From: Gracilibacillus orientalis
Lineage (GTDB): Bacteria > Bacillota > Bacilli > Bacillales > Amphibacillaceae
Direction: 5' to 3'
Assembly (NCBI RefSeq): GCF_900114645.1
Contig: NZ_FOTR01000002.1
Coordinates: forward strand, 124,001 to 188,000
DNA: 64,000 nt
Shown: piece by piece, positions 26,685-34,486 of the stretch
Numbering within the stretch: position 1 is the stretch's first letter
How the letters are laid out: each line of letters begins with the position of its first letter
Notes under the pieces: model-generated
Seen by the model: the letters and a program-made list of their open reading frames with translations, nothing else
The model's database searches: none
Told to the model about the DNA's origin: nothing
Program-made: the position numbers and the translations under genes

Positions 26685-27153
26685 ATCCTTTATCTTTAAA
26701 TAATACATATATCAAGTATCCAAAATACCCACCTAACGTATTCAATAAAATATCATCTACATCAAAAACGCCTAATTGAGTGATAAGTTGCATTGTTTCA
26801 ATAGTAAAACTAAATAGCACTATAATAACAGTTGTTAAAAACCATCTTGTTAACTTAGTAGATAGGAGTGGAAGTAGCATTCCCATTGGAACAAATAATA
26901 AGATATTACCAAAAGTATTATAAAACCAAGTATCTTGTTTATAGCTATTAAAATTAAATAGGTAGGTCACAATAGTAGTAAACGGTAGGATATTATGCTG
27001 TACTCCTGTATATCCACTTCTAAAACCCTCAAGGATAAAGTAAGTACTATCACTTACAAAATTCACAAAAAACACGAGAGAAAGATAAACAAAAAATAGA
27101 ATAATAACAATCCTTTTTAATTTCAAATTAACAACTAATACCTTCAATAACAT
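26656..27153 (-). CDS. VanZ-like membrane protein
   Basis: A 165-residue protein with about four membrane segments and VanZ-family features: NILLFVPMGMLLPLL, ETMQLITQLGVFDVDDILLNTLGGYFGY. VanZ-family proteins confer low-level glycopeptide resistance in one context, but most are of unknown function in the envelope. The start is uncertain: the ATG at 27151-27153 directly follows GGGGG. Single gene. Confidence 0.82.
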   Translation of the reverse strand: MLLKVLVVNLKLKRIVIILFFVYLSLVFFVNFVSDSTYFILEGFRSGYTGVQHNILPFTTIVTYLFNFNSYKQDTWFYNTFGNILLFVPMGMLLPLLSTKLTRWFLTTVIIVLFSFTIETMQLITQLGVFDVDDILLNTLGGYFGYLIYVLFKDKGYIIKKLRDK

Positions 27154-27326
27154 CCCCCATCATACAAGAGGATATGTCCAAGCTATGTTAATTATTCGGT
27201 GATTGATATTAACATAAAATACCAAGTTATTTTTAAATACAACAATTATAATTGGAATATAGCGAATACATATTTTTTTCTTTTCTTACTCATAATAAGA
27301 GTATCTATTTTAAAGGAGGAATGAAA

Positions 27327-27554
27327 GTGGCAAAGCAACATAACAAGCCCAATCCAGATGATCGCTCAGATAATGTTGAAAAATTACAACACAAGGTACA
27401 AGATACAATAGAAAATATTGAAGAGGCACATGATACAATGCAATATGCTTCACCCGAAGAAAAAGAAAAAATCACAGAAAAAAATCGTCGTAGAGAAGAA
27501 GCAATTTCAGGAATGCGATCAGAAATAAAAGATGAAGCTCACGATCAACAATAG
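27327..27554 (+). CDS. tlp: Small acid-soluble spore protein Tlp
   Basis: A 75-residue hydrophilic protein matching Tlp of Bacillus along its length: PNPDDRSDNVEKLQ, QDTIENIEEA and EKNRRREEAI are conserved. Tlp is packed in the spore core and made in the forespore. A GTG start at 27327 is chosen because AAAGGAGG ends 7 nt upstream; an ATG at 27321 is too close to it, and a longer frame back to 27252 adds non-homologous residues. CATAATA at 27291-27297 fits a sigma-G -10 box, but no convincing -35 stands at the right distance. This gene marks the organism as a spore former. Confidence 0.92.
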   Translation: MAKQHNKPNPDDRSDNVEKLQHKVQDTIENIEEAHDTMQYASPEEKEKITEKNRRREEAISGMRSEIKDEAHDQQ

Positions 27555-27564
27555 AGAGTATAAT

Positions 27565-27620
27565 ATAAACTGTGTAAGCGAGAGTGCGTACGGCACTTAC
27601 TGCACAGTTTATTTTTTATT
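27565..27620 (+). terminator. Terminator after tlp
   Basis: Arms ATAAACTGTG (27565-27574) and CACAGTTTAT (27603-27612) with inner TAAG/CTTA pairing, followed by TTTATTTTTTATT. Confidence 0.8.
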
Positions 27621-27766
27621 GTTAAAATATAAGGTTTTCATTCTAGGTAAAAGTATTAGATAAAATCTTTATACGTTGATATTAACATAATTTTTCGACC
27701 TTTTAAGAAAATAATAGACGATCGCCTTGTTTAACTCCTAAACCCCGTTAACCTAATAAAATCTAC

Positions 27767-28123
27767 TTAATCAGCTTTTTCAATATGTTCTAATTCTTTT
27801 GAATGAGAATGTGACCATTTATATTCAACATTATATTCTTCTCCGACTTCAACTAATTGCCATACGTTACTATTAATTGATATTTCAATTCCTTCAATGT
27901 TAATAATGTATTCAGTATTTTCACCGTTTACCTTTTTATATTTTTCAACTACTTCCGCATTTGTCAACTCTTCTTCGTGTATGATTGTCCATATTCCTAT
28001 AAGAACAAATAACCCGAAGCAAACAATAGATATTAAGACATTTTTTAATACTGCTATTGTCGTTACAGGTGGTTTCTTCTTATTAATTAACACTTCTGAA
28101 ATTTCTGGTTTTAATTCACTCAT
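27767..28123 (-). CDS. Hypothetical protein with one membrane segment
   Basis: A 118-residue protein I do not recognise. Residues 1-25 are cytoplasmic and Lys-rich, about 27-48 form one membrane segment, and the rest is a soluble, probably extracellular domain. GAGGTG precedes the ATG. It follows the 82-residue membrane protein by 13 bp, so the two form an operon. Confidence 0.65.
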   Translation of the reverse strand: MSELKPEISEVLINKKKPPVTTIAVLKNVLISIVCFGLFVLIGIWTIIHEEELTNAEVVEKYKKVNGENTEYIINIEGIEISINSNVWQLVEVGEEYNVEYKWSHSHSKELEHIEKAD

Positions 28124-28136
28124 TCCACACCTCTTT

Positions 28137-28385
28137 TTATACTGTTGTGAAGATAAGAAAAATCGAAATAATTGCTATGAAAATCAACCCGCCTACAACA
28201 ATAAATTTACCAAGGTCACTTTTGAAAAATAAATAAACAAATCCCACGTAAATAATAGTAGATAGTGAAAAAAATAGGATTCCAGATTTACATTCCTCGG
28301 TAGTATAATGACTCAAAATGAAATGTATAATTATTACAATGTATGATATAGAAGCAATCAGGTAGTGTAACTTTTTTGTTTCCAC
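28137..28385 (-). CDS. Hypothetical small membrane protein
   Basis: An 82-residue protein with three predicted membrane segments (about 6-24, 36-53, 60-80). The start is GTG with GGGAGG 5 nt upstream. Function unknown; likely a partner of the downstream 118-residue membrane protein. Confidence 0.6.
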   Translation of the reverse strand: METKKLHYLIASISYIVIIIHFILSHYTTEECKSGILFFSLSTIIYVGFVYLFFKSDLGKFIVVGGLIFIAIISIFLIFTTV

Positions 28386-28538
28386 CTAAACCCTCCCTTT
28401 AGACTCTTCTATATTACATACGGTTTAAGTAATTTAATGTTTCAAAAATAGTGTTGAACTTCAAGCTTTGTCGCTAACGGCTTTGCCACTTTAATTAAAC
28501 AATACAAGGCTACCCATAGTAGTCCATAATTAAATATT

Positions 28539-29492
28539 TTACTCTGGAACATAAACAATATATCGAAAGTTCTCAAGTGCTTTCGCAGAACTATCTGATC
28601 CTCTATGATAGTGATTGTAGAAGCTATAAGGAAATTTAAATACATGACCATAATCCCAGTCATCTTCAGAAAAGTCCGCCTGCCAATACTTTCCTTCTAT
28701 CGGCTGCCACAAGGAACGTTCTGCTTTTGCTAAAGGCAATCGATCAACAGGTGATCTTAACTTAGGAAGTTTGTCATGAGTTAAATGTTGGCTAACTCTT
28801 AATGCTTTTACTAATTGAAATACAGCAGGTAGTCCTCTCTGGAAATATTCCGAATAACCAAGATCATATAAAACATTAAGGCTATGTGAAAAAGTAAGTA
28901 AATGACCAATAAGGTCGTGATGTGCTTCCGCTCTGTAGATAGTAGAGAATGAAGCTACTTCATTTAAAATCACGTCAGACAACTGGGTGGGATTTGAAAT
29001 GGATGGAAATTCTCCCATCTCCTCTATTATAAAGTCCCTTACATCTCTAGCTGAATAGCCGAGCCATGATCTACCTGGAATCGTTTTTTCAAATGCAGAA
29101 ATTAAGTTACAAATGCCCTCAATCTCTTCATCATTTCCCCAACCATCAAGCTCACGCATAGCGAGTATACTTTGTGCTGCATAAATGACATTATGACCAA
29201 CCCAGTGAAGACTATCAATAGACCGATCAAGACTTTGCATTATCTTTTGTTCTGCAGCTTCCGTTCTGATTGTCTCATAATTAGTAGCAATACTAGGCAA
29301 CATATTTTTTCCAGCCATTACTTTCGCTTCCAATTGAATCTTGTTCATAGTTTCAGCTGATAAATCATTCTCTTTCACAAAAAAATAAGCCGCTATAGAT
29401 GCTGCTCCAAAATGAGCGTGCCATATATCCCCTGTTTCCCTTTTACATGAAGCGATGATAGATAAACCATTTTTTAATAGCTCATTTTCCAT
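28539..29492 (-). CDS. Uncharacterised His-rich cytoplasmic protein
   Basis: A 317-residue protein without signal peptide or membrane segment. I do not recognise the family. It is largely helical by composition and has several conserved-looking His-containing motifs: WHAHFGAAS (about 23-31), LHWVGHNV, AEAHHDLIGHLLTF and YNHYHRGSD. Such clusters suggest metal binding or a helical oxygenase/hydrolase fold (inference). The ATG at 29490-29492 is chosen because AAAGGA stands upstream; the longer frame to 29534 reads through that site. It is a single gene divergent from the PadR operon. Confidence 0.7.
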   Translation of the reverse strand: MENELLKNGLSIIASCKRETGDIWHAHFGAASIAAYFFVKENDLSAETMNKIQLEAKVMAGKNMLPSIATNYETIRTEAAEQKIMQSLDRSIDSLHWVGHNVIYAAQSILAMRELDGWGNDEEIEGICNLISAFEKTIPGRSWLGYSARDVRDFIIEEMGEFPSISNPTQLSDVILNEVASFSTIYRAEAHHDLIGHLLTFSHSLNVLYDLGYSEYFQRGLPAVFQLVKALRVSQHLTHDKLPKLRSPVDRLPLAKAERSLWQPIEGKYWQADFSEDDWDYGHVFKFPYSFYNHYHRGSDSSAKALENFRYIVYVPE

Positions 29493-29659
29493 AGATTTAA
29501 TTCCTTTCTTTTTTAGATCTCCTCTTAGCTTCACTATTCTCAGAAAATGATTTCTTCGTTTCTTGAATAAACTCTTTTACCCGTTAGTTCAATATCTTGA
29601 TGTTTTCATACTAACATATTTCAAAACTCAAATATTTAGTGTCAAATAATAATATGCAC

Positions 29660-29689
29660 TTTACAATAGTGTGCGACATACACTATAAT
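29660..29689 (+). promoter_or_regulatory. Promoter and PadR-type operator
   Basis: TTTACA (29660-29665) and TATAAT (29684-29689) with an 18-bp spacer. The spacer contains AGTGTGCGACATACACT (29668-29684), with inverted AGTGT/ACACT arms, a likely autoregulatory site of the PadR protein encoded just downstream. Confidence 0.65.
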
Positions 29690-29708
29690 GAATGAAGGAG
29701 TTGATAAT

Positions 29709-30071
29709 ATGAATGACGCTAAAGAATATATGAATAAATTAATGCAAGAACTGCGGCGTGGGACGATTACGATTGGCGTGTTGAGTCAACTATCAGAGGC
29801 TCAATATGGATATTCACTTGTTACCAGTCTCGGAGAAAAAGGGATTCATGTAGAACCAGGCACACTGTATCCACTGTTAAGAAGACTAGAAAAACAAGGA
29901 TTACTTGCTAGTAAGTGGGATACAAATGAAGCAAGACCACGTAAATATTACTTATTAAGTGAGACAGGAAAAGAAGTGTATGAACTGCTGATTGTTGAAT
30001 GGCAACATATTGTACAAAACATGAGTAATGTTATTGACGTTCAAGGAGGAGATAAAGATGGAGATGATTGA
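29709..30071 (+). CDS. PadR-family transcriptional regulator
   Basis: A 120-residue winged-helix repressor of the PadR type (about 18-100: TIGVLSQLSEAQYGYSLV, HVEPGTLYPLLRRLEKQGLL). The ATG at 29709 is chosen because AAGGAG ends 8 nt upstream. It overlaps the start of the HAAS-domain gene by 14 bp. PadR plus an HAAS-domain membrane protein is a common unit in Firmicutes that responds to envelope or drug stress. Confidence 0.92.
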   Translation: MNDAKEYMNKLMQELRRGTITIGVLSQLSEAQYGYSLVTSLGEKGIHVEPGTLYPLLRRLEKQGLLASKWDTNEARPRKYYLLSETGKEVYELLIVEWQHIVQNMSNVIDVQGGDKDGDD

Positions 30072-31059
30072 TCGTTATATTTATGCAGTAACACAGAAGC
30101 TACCACAATCACAGAGGGAGGATATTGCAGATGAACTTCACAGTCTAATAGAGGATATGTTGGATGAACGAGTGCAAGGCAAGAATATTACCAATAAAGA
30201 AGTGGAAGAAGTATTAATGGAACTGGGAAACCCAAAGCTTTTGGCTCAGAAATATAGAGGAACTAAAAAATATCTAATTGGACCAGATTTTTTTGATTCC
30301 TACCTGATAGTATTAAAAATCGCATTAATTTCAACCTTTACTGCCATATTTCTTAACTTCATTATTCATTGTGTTATAAATCCAGTTTCTATTCTTGATC
30401 ATTTCACTGAATTTATTGTTGGACTTGTTACCGCTCTTCCAGCAGCTTTTGGTTGGACCACATTCGGATTTGCGATTCCGGACTATTTTGGTGAAATTAA
30501 ATCAAAAAATTTAGAAATAGGAATGGAATGGAAGCCATCGGATTTACCTCCTATTCCAGATAAAAAAAGACAAATCAAGTATTGTGATTCCATACTAGGT
30601 ATTGCTTTTTATACCTTATTTATCATCATATTTGTTTTTTCCAATGAATATTTGGGAATCTGGATTTTTCATGATGAATTCTCTGGTGTCGTTCCTTTTT
30701 TAAATAGAGAAACGTTTAGTTCTTCCTTATTATTCATTATCCTTATTTTGGGCATTGGTATAATAAAAGAATGTTTAAAGCTCGTATATGGAAAGTGGAC
30801 ATATAAGTTAGTCACTTATACAGCGTTAGTCAATTTAGTTTCGATTATAGCAGTATTTATTATGATTAATGGAAATGCCTTCTGGAATCCAGATTTTCTT
30901 CTTGAGCTTACTCAAGCTGGATTAGTTACTGAAAACAGTGATGCATATAGAACAGTGAGTATAATATGGAATCAATCTACATTATGGATTCTAGTTCTCC
31001 TAGTTATAGGATTAATTTGGGATGTAATTGATGGCTTGATTAAGGCAAACAAAAAGTAA
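30058..31059 (+). CDS. HAAS-domain membrane protein, partner of PadR
   Basis: A 333-residue protein. The N-terminal HAAS domain (about 1-75: YIYAVTQKLPQSQREDIADE, then a VLMELGNP motif) is followed by about six membrane segments. AAGGAGGA stands 7 nt before the ATG at 30058, inside the PadR gene. Such proteins usually sense or relay a signal to the PadR regulator or to a transporter; no transporter follows here. Function not known. Confidence 0.82.
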   Translation: MEMIDRYIYAVTQKLPQSQREDIADELHSLIEDMLDERVQGKNITNKEVEEVLMELGNPKLLAQKYRGTKKYLIGPDFFDSYLIVLKIALISTFTAIFLNFIIHCVINPVSILDHFTEFIVGLVTALPAAFGWTTFGFAIPDYFGEIKSKNLEIGMEWKPSDLPPIPDKKRQIKYCDSILGIAFYTLFIIIFVFSNEYLGIWIFHDEFSGVVPFLNRETFSSSLLFIILILGIGIIKECLKLVYGKWTYKLVTYTALVNLVSIIAVFIMINGNAFWNPDFLLELTQAGLVTENSDAYRTVSIIWNQSTLWILVLLVIGLIWDVIDGLIKANKK

Positions 31060-31067
31060 AAAAATAC

Positions 31068-31105
31068 AGCATTATTGATCGTGATTAACATCCATCAATA
31101 ATGCT
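31068..31105 (+). terminator. Terminator after the PadR operon
   Basis: Perfect 12-bp arms AGCATTATTGAT (31068-31079) and ATCAATAATGCT (31094-31105), followed by TTTTATTTTAG. Confidence 0.85.
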
Positions 31106-31145
31106 TTTTATTTTAGTCGATTCAATAAGAGTCCAATTCTGAACA

Positions 31146-31637
31146 TTATTGTAATCTCTCTAATATTAAATAATCTTTTGTTTTTGATATAGGTATTCCA
31201 TATTTGTTAGCAAAATCAATTAAATCAATATAAATGCTTTTGGGATAGAATTCAATAATTCTAAAATTAAATGCTTTTTTATTTTTTACAATCACAAATT
31301 TTTTCCCCCAGCCAGCACGCTTAAACTTCATAGCGAGAATTTGACTATGAGGAATCTCTCTTTTATATATTGTTAAGCTAAAAACAAGTATCTTATAAGT
31401 CAAAGAACCACCTGTTATTTTTAAATTAAATTTCATAAAGATTGTAGCAAGAATTACTACAGAAAAAGGTATTAGAAAGTAATACATTTCTGGGGTATGT
31501 CTCACCAAAATCATTAAAAAGATGGTCAATGAGAAGTTAAATAACTGAACTATCCTGGATGGTACTGCTTCATAAAACATTTCTTTAACCTCCATTTGAC
31601 TTTTCAGATCAAAGTTGTTAAACATCAATACTAGCAT
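31146..31637 (-). CDS. Hypothetical membrane protein
   Basis: A 163-residue protein with two membrane segments (about 32-48 and 53-70) followed by a soluble domain of beta-rich composition, reminiscent of small bacterial PH-like proteins, though no assignment is certain. GAGGAG stands 6 nt before the ATG at 31635-31637. Single gene, convergent with the PadR operon. Confidence 0.6.
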   Translation of the reverse strand: MLVLMFNNFDLKSQMEVKEMFYEAVPSRIVQLFNFSLTIFLMILVRHTPEMYYFLIPFSVVILATIFMKFNLKITGGSLTYKILVFSLTIYKREIPHSQILAMKFKRAGWGKKFVIVKNKKAFNFRIIEFYPKSIYIDLIDFANKYGIPISKTKDYLILERLQ

Positions 31638-31676
31638 AATATCTCCTCGCACCATTTTAACATAATATTCCAACAT

Positions 31677-31805
31677 TTTTCTTTCATAAAGTTAAGGAAA
31701 AGTCTCATTATAGGAGATCAGAAATATTAGCCGCGAATTTATCATAATTTTTCAATAAAGCTCCACTCAATACGATTATATTTGTCGTTTCTCACACTTT
31801 TTGTT
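31677..31805. other. Non-coding stretch before the second 51-bp repeat array
   Basis: No gene is visible. The last 30 bp hold the right half of a decayed repeat copy (TTTGTCGTTTCTC near 31780). Confidence 0.4.
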
Positions 31806-31967
31806 GACAAATCTTCAGCCTCTTTCATAAGATTTGTCTGTTATCACATTTTTTGTGACAAATCTCCAGCCTCTCTCATGAGATTTGTCCGTTATCTCAT
31901 TTTTTGTGACAAATCTCCAGCCTCTTTCATGAGATTTGTCTGTTATCTCTCTTTTTATGACAAATCC
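31806..31967. repeat. 51-bp tandem hairpin repeat, locus B
   Basis: GACAAATC recurs at 31806, 31857, 31908 and 31959, exactly 51 bp apart. The first three copies are complete; the fourth is partial. Each complete copy folds into the same GACAAATC/GATTTGTC hairpin as the array at 10115-10318 and has the same GTTATC plus T-run linker, but the loop sequence differs (CCAGCCTCTCTCATGA here, TTGCTCACTCTTGATA there). Arms and linkers are conserved, loops are not. Confidence 0.9.
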
Positions 31968-32146
31968 TTGCATCTCATCAACCTCTAAGAAAAGCTTAAT
32001 GCGCCCATCTAGAAATATAGCGACTTCAGAAATCACGGGGAGATGCTGACTTTCACCCAAGGGCAAAGGACGATTTGTGAAACTGCCTAGTTTCTGGGCG
32101 TTCGAAGCTAGACACTCGCGCAAATTTTATGCTTTTTTGTCTGACA
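31968..32146. other. Non-coding stretch between repeat array and terminator
   Basis: No gene is visible. The middle part (about 32010-32110) is less AT-rich than its surroundings and may be another intergenic repeat; I cannot show a second copy with certainty. Confidence 0.35.
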
Positions 32147-32177
32147 AAAAAGACGATCAGTTGACGATCGTCTTTTT
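32147..32177 (-). terminator. Terminator after the MFS transporter gene
   Basis: Perfect 12-bp arms AAAAAGACGATC (32147-32158) and GATCGTCTTTTT (32166-32177), 7-nt loop, T runs on both strands. It lies 31 bp past the stop at 32209. Confidence 0.88.
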
Positions 32178-32208
32178 AAACATTTTACTTATTTACTCGA
32201 AATTATTG

Positions 32209-33414
32209 TTAATGAGATTTAATAAAAGTCTTTCCTTTAAACCATACCCAGATTGCGATAGACATCCCCATCACTCCTGATGCAAGTAAAATTAATTGGA
32301 TATCGATTCCTGCTGAGACTAACGCACTTACTACCCCATATGCAATAGGATCAAATCCGTTCATGGCCAAGAATATAATGCTCATTACCCTTCCCATTAT
32401 TCGGTTCTCTGTATTTTCCTGAGCTGCCGTAAAAAATGGGACGAACACAAATGCAATAGAAAATCCAATGAGGAACAAAATGGCTGTCAGGATCATTAAA
32501 TTAGTAGCAAAGCTAAAAATAATTAATGATGCCAATGAAGCGAAAAGTCCCATCAGAGACGTAAATCCTTTACGCTTTACTTTAACAAAACTCATAATAA
32601 GCGTTCCAATTACCATGCCAATTCCTAAGCTGACCTCCATAAAACTTAAATTGATTGGCGTTCCTCCAAGAAGATCAACTAACAGTGGCATTGCGATTTG
32701 TAATCCTCCAAATATAAAGAAATTTAATGTGATCAACACAATTATCCCTGTCAGTAAAAACTGAGAAGATTTCATATAGGCTATACCTTCACGAAAATCC
32801 TCTAATGTGCTCTGATCGCCCTTATGCTCGACTGGTCCTTCCTTAATAAAAGGCGGGAAAACAACAAGAGCAGATAGCAGAACCAAAATGGTTGCAACCA
32901 AGTAGCTTGTCGATATTTCACTTGTTTCCATTATAACTCCCGCAAGGATTGGTCCAATAATAAAAGATATTTGATCAATACCTTGAAAATAAGCATTAGC
33001 TTGCTGTAATTGTGACTTTTCAACTACTTTGGGTATCAGTGATGAACTGGCTGGACCAAAGAATGCATCTAACATCCCAAAGACACCTGTCATAATAAAT
33101 AACCAAGTCAATGTCATCGAATCACTTGCCACCAACCAAAAAATACAAAATAAAACAAATGCTTGAATCAAGTTAGTACTAAACATAATAGTCGTTTTTT
33201 TGTACTTATCAGCTAAAACCCCACCGAATGTTATCAAGATTAACCGCGGAACGGTTGCTGTAATTAAAGCGATCCCTAAGACCCCAGGTGAACCAATTAC
33301 GTTGATAATATACCAGGTAGTCGTTGTCAGGAACATACTAAAGCCAACAATTGCAAAAATTCCTGCAATTAACAGTAACATATATGTTCGATTACGAAAT
33401 ATAGATTGTTTCAT
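32209..33414 (-). CDS. MFS efflux transporter
   Basis: A 401-residue major facilitator with 12 predicted membrane segments. The loop motif GGVLADKYKKTTIM (about 59-72) is the MFS motif A. It resembles the MefA-like drug exporters. Divergent from a MerR regulator and driven by a MerR-type promoter (33491-33521), so it is probably an efflux pump induced by a substrate that the regulator binds, as with Bmr/BmrR and Blt/BltR (inference). Confidence 0.9.
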   Translation of the reverse strand: MKQSIFRNRTYMLLLIAGIFAIVGFSMFLTTTTWYIINVIGSPGVLGIALITATVPRLILITFGGVLADKYKKTTIMFSTNLIQAFVLFCIFWLVASDSMTLTWLFIMTGVFGMLDAFFGPASSSLIPKVVEKSQLQQANAYFQGIDQISFIIGPILAGVIMETSEISTSYLVATILVLLSALVVFPPFIKEGPVEHKGDQSTLEDFREGIAYMKSSQFLLTGIIVLITLNFFIFGGLQIAMPLLVDLLGGTPINLSFMEVSLGIGMVIGTLIMSFVKVKRKGFTSLMGLFASLASLIIFSFATNLMILTAILFLIGFSIAFVFVPFFTAAQENTENRIMGRVMSIIFLAMNGFDPIAYGVVSALVSAGIDIQLILLASGVMGMSIAIWVWFKGKTFIKSH

Positions 33415-33490
33415 TATTTTTCTCCTTATTCCTTATTGCAAACAATACATAAATCTTACAAAAATTGAAAATATCATTGCTTACAAAACC

Positions 33491-33521
33491 ATCTTATGGT
33501 ATATAGTTACTATATAGTCAA
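33491..33521 (-). promoter_or_regulatory. MerR-type promoter with 19-bp spacer and operator
   Basis: On the minus strand, -35 TTGACT (33521-33516) and -10 TAAGAT (33496-33491) are separated by 19 bp, the overlong spacer typical of MerR-activated promoters. The spacer contains the palindrome ATATAGT-T-ACTATAT (33501-33515). The -10 lies about 77 bp upstream of the MFS start. The same site lies directly upstream of the merR-type gene on the other strand, so autoregulation is likely. Confidence 0.82.
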
Positions 33522-33537
33522 GAGTGGAGGATTAAAA

Positions 33538-34371
33538 ATGAATGATAATAACATAAAACATTTCACAACAGGTGAATTCGCAAAACTTTGTAAAGTAAAC
33601 AAACAGACACTTTTTTATTACGATCAAATCGGACTTTTATCCCCCGTATTTAAAACTGAAAAAGGATACCGCTTTTATTCCATTCACCAATTAGAGCTAT
33701 TTAATGTCATTGCTCTACTAAAGGATCTTGGCATGTCTTTGAATGATATTCGACAATATGTAGAGAATAAATCGCCTGAAGGGTTTTTATCGATCATGTA
33801 TCATCAGAAAGAAAAGATTATGAAACAGCGTATGGAGATTGAAATGAAGGAGAAAATGATTGATGCACAAATTGAGTTAATGAATAATGCAGCAAATCTT
33901 GACTTTGATCAAGTTACAGTCGAACGATTACCTGAACAAACTTTTTATTTAAGTAAAAATATCGAAAATATTACTGATGAAGTTTTTTTTGAAGTGTTAT
34001 CAGACTTTCTAGATGAATTGTACAAATTACATATTGATACAGGACATCCTATAGGTGGTTTAACAAAACGTGAGCAAATGTTGAAAGGTGAATTCACCAA
34101 TTACAGTTATTTATATATTAAGCAACCACATCCAAAGGAGGATAATCCCCATTTCACAACAGTGCAAGGTGACTTTTTAATAGGCTATCATGTAGGAGAA
34201 GCTAAAGAAATACCTCATACATATGAACGGCTTTTATTAGAATTGGATCAGTTAAATTTAGATATTGGTGAATATGCACTTGAAGAATATATTTATGACA
34301 CAGTGGTAAAAGACAATGAAGAACAATATGTCACGAAGATAATGATTCATGTCAAACATAAACAGGGATAA
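33538..34371 (+). CDS. MerR-family transcriptional activator with effector domain
   Basis: A 277-residue MerR protein. The winged helix (about 7-75: TTGEFAKLCKVNKQTLFYYDQ) and a coiled-coil (about 85-115) are followed by a GyrI-like effector-binding domain (about 125-277), as in BmrR/BltR. GGAGG stands 8 nt before the ATG at 33538. It probably activates the divergent MFS gene by untwisting the 19-bp spacer. Confidence 0.92.
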   Translation: MNDNNIKHFTTGEFAKLCKVNKQTLFYYDQIGLLSPVFKTEKGYRFYSIHQLELFNVIALLKDLGMSLNDIRQYVENKSPEGFLSIMYHQKEKIMKQRMEIEMKEKMIDAQIELMNNAANLDFDQVTVERLPEQTFYLSKNIENITDEVFFEVLSDFLDELYKLHIDTGHPIGGLTKREQMLKGEFTNYSYLYIKQPHPKEDNPHFTTVQGDFLIGYHVGEAKEIPHTYERLLLELDQLNLDIGEYALEEYIYDTVVKDNEEQYVTKIMIHVKHKQG

Positions 34372-34420
34372 CAGAAGTAAATAAAAAATACCTCAGCTGG
34401 CTTACCCATTTAAAAGGAAA

Positions 34421-34458
34421 GCTAACAAAATCGCCTCAAAGATCTTGTTAGCCTTTTT
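34421..34458. terminator. Terminator between the MerR and NhaC-family genes
   Basis: Arms GCTAACAA (34421-34428) and TTGTTAGC (34445-34452), followed on the plus strand by CTTTTTAC. It serves the plus-strand regulator gene and lies between convergent genes. Confidence 0.72.
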
Positions 34459-34486
34459 ACATAATAAATAATATAGCTCTTACTTA

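Noticed and set aside
27252-27326. 25-residue N-terminal extension of Tlp
   Set aside because: Not part of the Tlp family; the AAAGGAGG site lies inside it and points to the GTG at 27327.
28442-28663. 73-codon membrane-like frame overlapping the 3' end of the His-rich gene
   Set aside because: Overlaps the supported gene by 125 bp in another frame and has no ribosome binding site; I saw no sign of a frameshift joining them.
31782-32123. Open frames of 68 and 102 codons across the second repeat array
   Set aside because: Same cause as at the first array; both strands open, repetitive products, no start signals.
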